From: Papaver somniferum
Lineage: Eukaryota > Streptophyta > Magnoliopsida > Ranunculales > Papaveraceae
Direction: 5' to 3'
DNA: 64,000 nucleotides
Assembly (NCBI RefSeq): GCF_003573695.1
Contig: NC_039362.1
Coordinates: 16,636,063 to 16,700,062, forward strand
This document shows, one piece after another, positions 60,297 through 64,000 of this stretch (positions within the stretch are counted from its first letter, which is position 1; each line of letters opens with the position of its first letter). A model generated the notes under the pieces. The model was not told the DNA's origin. It saw nothing but the letters and a program-made list of their open reading frames with translations, and ran no database searches. The translations under genes and the position numbers were made by a program.

Positions 60297-61693
60297 TGTT
60301 GTTGATGCAATTCTTGAATAGGAAATAATAAGTGCATAATTTATTATACTTTGTTATTATTTTCATGCTTGTATTTCCTATGCTTATTTCATATTACCTT
60401 GTATTACTCTTGTTTTGCTTTGTTTGTCTAATTTAGGTGAATCATCCAAAATGAACGAAAACACTGAAACAAACATAGAAGTGAGGATGGACTAAGGACC
60501 AGGAGGAACTCGGCCAAATTCGAGAGTATTCAACTCTATATTATAGAGAATTAAAAGACGAAAAGAATGCAAAAATAAAGGCCATTCCGAGTTCGTATGA
60601 GGATTTTATGGGGAAAATAGTTTGAGGATCTAGTAGGAACCGATCCCTACCTGTTTCGAGATCTAGGGTAGGACCGATCCCCACCTACAAAAAGTGACGA
60701 AAATACTTGCCAAATTTGGAAAACTTAGTTCCGAAGTATTCCCAAACCCTAACATTGTTAAGGATATTTCAGTAGACTACTCAAGAGTTTTCAGAGACGT
60801 TTTCATTAAGGTTTGATCACCGAAAGATAGAGGAGATATTAGGTTTACATATTTATTCTATGGTTTACCCCTTTAGGGGGAAACCATGAGATATCTTCTT
60901 ATTCTTCTTATTTCTTTGTATCATGGGTAGCTAATCTTTTGTTGATTATGGATGAATTCAATGTTCTAAACAAGAAGCTTTGTTGGTTATATAAGTTTAT
61001 TTGGAGTTTTAATCATCTTATCATTTGTTTTCACTATATCTTATGTTTGATTGATTTCTAGATTATTCAAGTGTACAATTGAATTAATCTATTGATCATT
61101 ATATTGCTAGTACAAAGTTGTGAAATAAGGATAAAAGTAAAACAACAATCTACACAAGTAGAAATCGTGAGACCTTGCAGGTGGATTATTTAAAGCAATT
61201 GCGAGTGAATACGACATCAGGAAGTGGACTTTCATTTAAGAGTTTAACTATTGGGATCAACCTAAATTCACAAAACCTAAAGTGTTTGATTGGATTATAC
61301 CTTGAGTGATCTACTACTTGGTGGTTCAGACGAATATAATCTGGTAGGTGAAAACTTTTGTATCCAGTGATAAAAGGTGTTTCGGGGATAACACTGATCT
61401 AATTGTTATTCTGCGGTTGGTGATATATGATTCTAACAAAGGGTAAACAGGTATGTTATTAATCAAGTTAATGTTTGGTGACGTTGAAGGATTCCGTAAT
61501 CATCTGTTTCTTCTTATTTATTTTTAATCAATCAATCCAACCCCCTTAGTATTTACTTTATTTTAGTTTGCTAAATCCAAATAACCTATCAATTACACAT
61601 CCCTCTTTGAGAACGATCCTTACTTCCGTTATATTACTACTTAATTAGTGGGAAATATCTTGATTAATTTGTAGTGCGTACGACAGCCCATCA
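60297..61693 (+). repeat. Gypsy-like 5' LTR, about 1.4 kb
   Basis: Starts TGTTGTTGATGCAATTC (the start could be 60300) and ends gacagcccatca, followed by the primer-site region. The partner LTR is outside the window, so the start is inferred from where copia LTR similarity stops. Confidence 0.6.
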
Positions 61694-61698
61694 AATTT

Positions 61699-61718
61699 TG
61701 ACGTCGCTGCCGGGGAGA
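61699..61718 (+). other. Primer-binding site, tRNA-Asp type
   Basis: ttgacgtcgctgccggggag is a mutated form of the TTGGCGCCGTTGCCGGGGA site complementary to tRNA-Asp, common in plant gypsy elements. Confidence 0.65.
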
Positions 61719-61929
61719 ATTTGTTGATTAATTTGTTATTTGTTTTAGTAGTTTAGGATATTTTTACGTTTTTATAGTGTTTTCAGGTTCTTAAATCTTT
61801 GGTGGTTTAACAACTCGTTGAAGGTGTTCGCCGCTCAAAACGAGAGGTACATAATGGAAAACAGGTTGTAAGTATTACTTTTTAGTCTAGTTTTTAAATT
61901 TTTTCTTAGATTATCTACTTTCTTGTGAG

Positions 61930-63189
61930 TCGTCATGTTTCCATTCGGAAGCATCATGTACGGTGTACATGATCACTTATATGAAATCCATATGGTTTAA
62001 ATCTCAATCTTATGATAACTACCATCCATACCATGGGAATAATCACAACCAATCTTTTGGCTATGATCAATATCCTACGAAACCTTATGGTTATTCTCAT
62101 ACATATCAACCTCCTTATGGTGGGTATGTAAGTAAACAATCACAAGGTTGGGAGGATAATTATACTTCTAATCGGTTATAATCTGAAAGAGAGCAGAAGC
62201 TTGATTGTTCAACTCTTCTGTTCAAGGCCAGCTTATCCATGTCGGAACCACTTAGTGAGCAACCATTAAATAGGAAGAGACTTGGGATATAAATCTTGTA
62301 TTAAATGAAAGCTAAGATTTTGAAGAACGACTTAATCATATGATCCAATCAACGACACAACGTCAACAAGATTTGGACCAATATCCACAGAGTGTTGTAT
62401 GAGTCCAAGAACTTCAAGAAAGTGTCCAAAACTTAAGAAAAGACCTTGATCAATAATGATTATGAAGATGAACAACCTTTGGAAATTCCTGGTAACAATG
62501 ATGAAGTTATTCTGAATCATAATAACGATCAATTGTTGATTCAAAAGGAGGATACTAGATATGACATCTCTATTGTTATAAATGGTGTAACGTACTCAAA
62601 GAAAGATCTTAGGATTTGCATCGAAGAATTTTTTTCCGAAGAACGGACTGATTCTGATGACAATAGTGTTGAAGAGATGGTGATTGAGAATCAAACCAAA
62701 TTGATTAAGATCGTGGAAGACCCAATTAAGGTTGCCATGGATTATAAAAATAAAGTTACTGTCGAGATTCTGGTTGAGGCAGAAACTGATGAAGAACGGT
62801 TAAAAAGTTTGATAGAGGACCGCGATACACATGATTTAAATAATTCCTTATAAATCTTTAAGAATGACAAGGATCCCGTAATACAAGACATTGTGAGAGG
62901 TTTGTCTGATCTTTTGCATGATTCTATATCTTTTGATCCTCCTCCCCTAATAGAAATTCTTCTTTAAAGATCTGTTAATCCTTTTTTCAGGGAACTGCCT
63001 CATTTAGGGTTGGGTGTATGTGTATTAAGAATTATTTTGCTTCTAATTATCCACCACTTGATGTGTTTGATTCTATCATTGTGCAGGTTCACCAACAGGA
63101 ACCTATTGAAGTTTCCACATTTTATGTTCTCTATACACTTCGGGGCATAGAAAAGACTAAGTATGGGGGAAACTTCCACAAAATGATAG
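61930..63189 (+). pseudogene. LARD-type ORF, broken
   Basis: The first part (61963-62181) is Tyr/His/Gln/Pro-rich (Y-H-G-N-N-H-N-Q, S-H-T-Y-Q-P-P-Y-G-G-Y). After stops and frame changes an acidic frame runs at 62446-62853 (E-E-F-F-S-E-E-R-T-D-S-D-D). Later comes a decayed P-H-L-G-L-G-V-C segment (63000) and a basic tail near 63150-63200 (T-K-Y-G-G-N-F-H-K-M). The order matches the ORF at 42188-43388. Function unknown. Confidence 0.5.
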
Positions 63190-64000
63190 TGAAAAAGCAG
63201 GGGTCTAACAGCCACACCCAATATTTCGATTAGCAATCTGTATGAAATAACTCCAATATACTTTCTAGAGAATCAACTAGACAGTCAAACTCAATCTAAA
63301 GAAAAGTATATCGAGGAGTTAATATCTCTCTCATTTGATTTGATCTTTACTCAAGCAAATAAGAATTTGCGAGTCTTTATCAAATACAAGGATAATAAAC
63401 TTGGATGGCAAAGACCAATATCCAAGGATCAATCAATTTCCAATCAACAACCAAAGGTTGGATTTCACAATTGATCAATATAAACGCACAGCCTGTGATA
63501 TTTCAATTATATAACAAAATATAATGCGGTATAGAATTAACACAGACACCAAAGATTTTGTTAACGAGAAAACCGCAAATGCAGAAAAACCCCGGGACCT
63601 AGTCCATATTGAACACCATACTGTATTAAGCCGCTACAGACACTAGCCTACTACAAACTATCTTCGGTCTGGTCTGTAGTTGAACCCTAATCAATATCAC
63701 ACTGATTCAAGGTACAGTTGCGCTCCTTACGTCTCTGATCCCAGCAGGATACTACACACTTGATTCCCTTAGTTGATCTCACCCACAACCAAGAGTTGCT
63801 ACGACCCAAAGTCGAAGACTTTAATAAACAAATATGTATCACACAGAAAAGTCTACGATAATAGATAAATCTGTCTCCCACAGATAAACCTACAAGTTTT
63901 GTTTCGTCTTTTGATAAAATCAAGGTGAACAAGAACCAATTGATAACGCGGACTTATATTCCCGAAGAACAACCTAGAATTATCAATCACCTCACAATAA
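63190..64000 (-). repeat. Copia LTR, minus strand, continues past right edge
   Basis: The first bases, tgaaaaagcaggggtctaac, are the inverted end of the same copia LTR as at 3071, and homology continues to the window end. No primer site lies to its left. This is therefore the outer end of a 3' LTR (or a solo LTR), inserted in the gypsy-like element with GATAG as the candidate duplication. Confidence 0.85.

Larger units (their letters stand above)
60297..63189 (+). mobile_element. Gypsy-like LARD element, interrupted at its 3' side
   Basis: A 5' LTR (60297-61693), a tRNA-Asp-type primer site (61699-61718), and an internal region with a broken ORF of the same type as the minus-strand LARD. It is cut at 63189 by a minus-strand copia LTR; the rest lies outside the window. 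It inserted into the old copia LTR. No RT or integrase in the visible part. Confidence 0.65.

Overview
This window looks like AT-rich, intergenic nuclear DNA from a flowering plant, probably a eudicot; the species cannot be told from sequence alone. The evidence is the repeat content: SIRE-type Ty1/copia, Tat-type Ty3/gypsy, L1-like LINE remnants, a MULE remnant and TIR elements. It also has one multi-exon plant gene with GT-AG introns. Almost everything is transposable element, much of it nested. The only host gene that reads as intact is a three-exon GPI-anchored lipid-transfer (xylogen-like) protein gene at 38540-39344. A decayed 3' half of a glycerol kinase gene (about 36888-37757) lies just upstream of it.

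Layout. 1-5473: minus-strand SIRE-like copia element that runs off the left edge. It has a 2.4 kb LTR, a tRNA-iMet-type primer site, a Gag frame with three stops and a small second ORF. 5474-10369: unassigned DNA with an L1 LINE tail (7861-8690, minus). 10375-27682: a probable solo LTR with GGGAC target duplications, split by a 13.6 kb Tat-lineage gypsy element (10859-24460; identical-length 944 bp LTRs; GTAAT duplications). The Tat element has a frameshifted gag-pol on the plus strand and a long antisense gene (22794 down to 19094) that can be spliced into about 1126 codons. 27688-31060: unassigned DNA, then an RNase H pseudogene. 31256-32329: a TIR element full of internal hairpin repeats. 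32484-36825: a candidate MULE with Ulp1-like and MULE-transposase fragments. 36888-39344: the host-gene island. 39989-41273: another TIR element with 8 bp target duplications and a hairpin array.

From about 41.6 kb to the right edge is a stack of insertions. An old copia copy (fragments at 45818-49150 and 59368-60296) was hit by three elements. These are a minus-strand gypsy-like LARD (LTR 44182-45817), a small minus-strand LTR element (49151-59367 overall) and a plus-strand gypsy-like element (LTR 60297-61693). The small LTR element was later split by a complete copia element (49286-58305, GAAAT duplications). The gypsy-like element was later hit by another minus-strand copia LTR (63190 onward).

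The signals most worth following are: (1) the antisense, intron-bearing gene inside the Tat element, which has kept its frame while gag-pol on the other strand has collected many frameshifts; (2) a copia family that seems to encode only Gag, with a hypervariable short-repeat slot in its LTR; (3) three neighbouring DNA-transposon-like elements that all carry internal arrays of short self-complementary repeats. All boundaries, frameshift counts and divergence estimates were made by eye.
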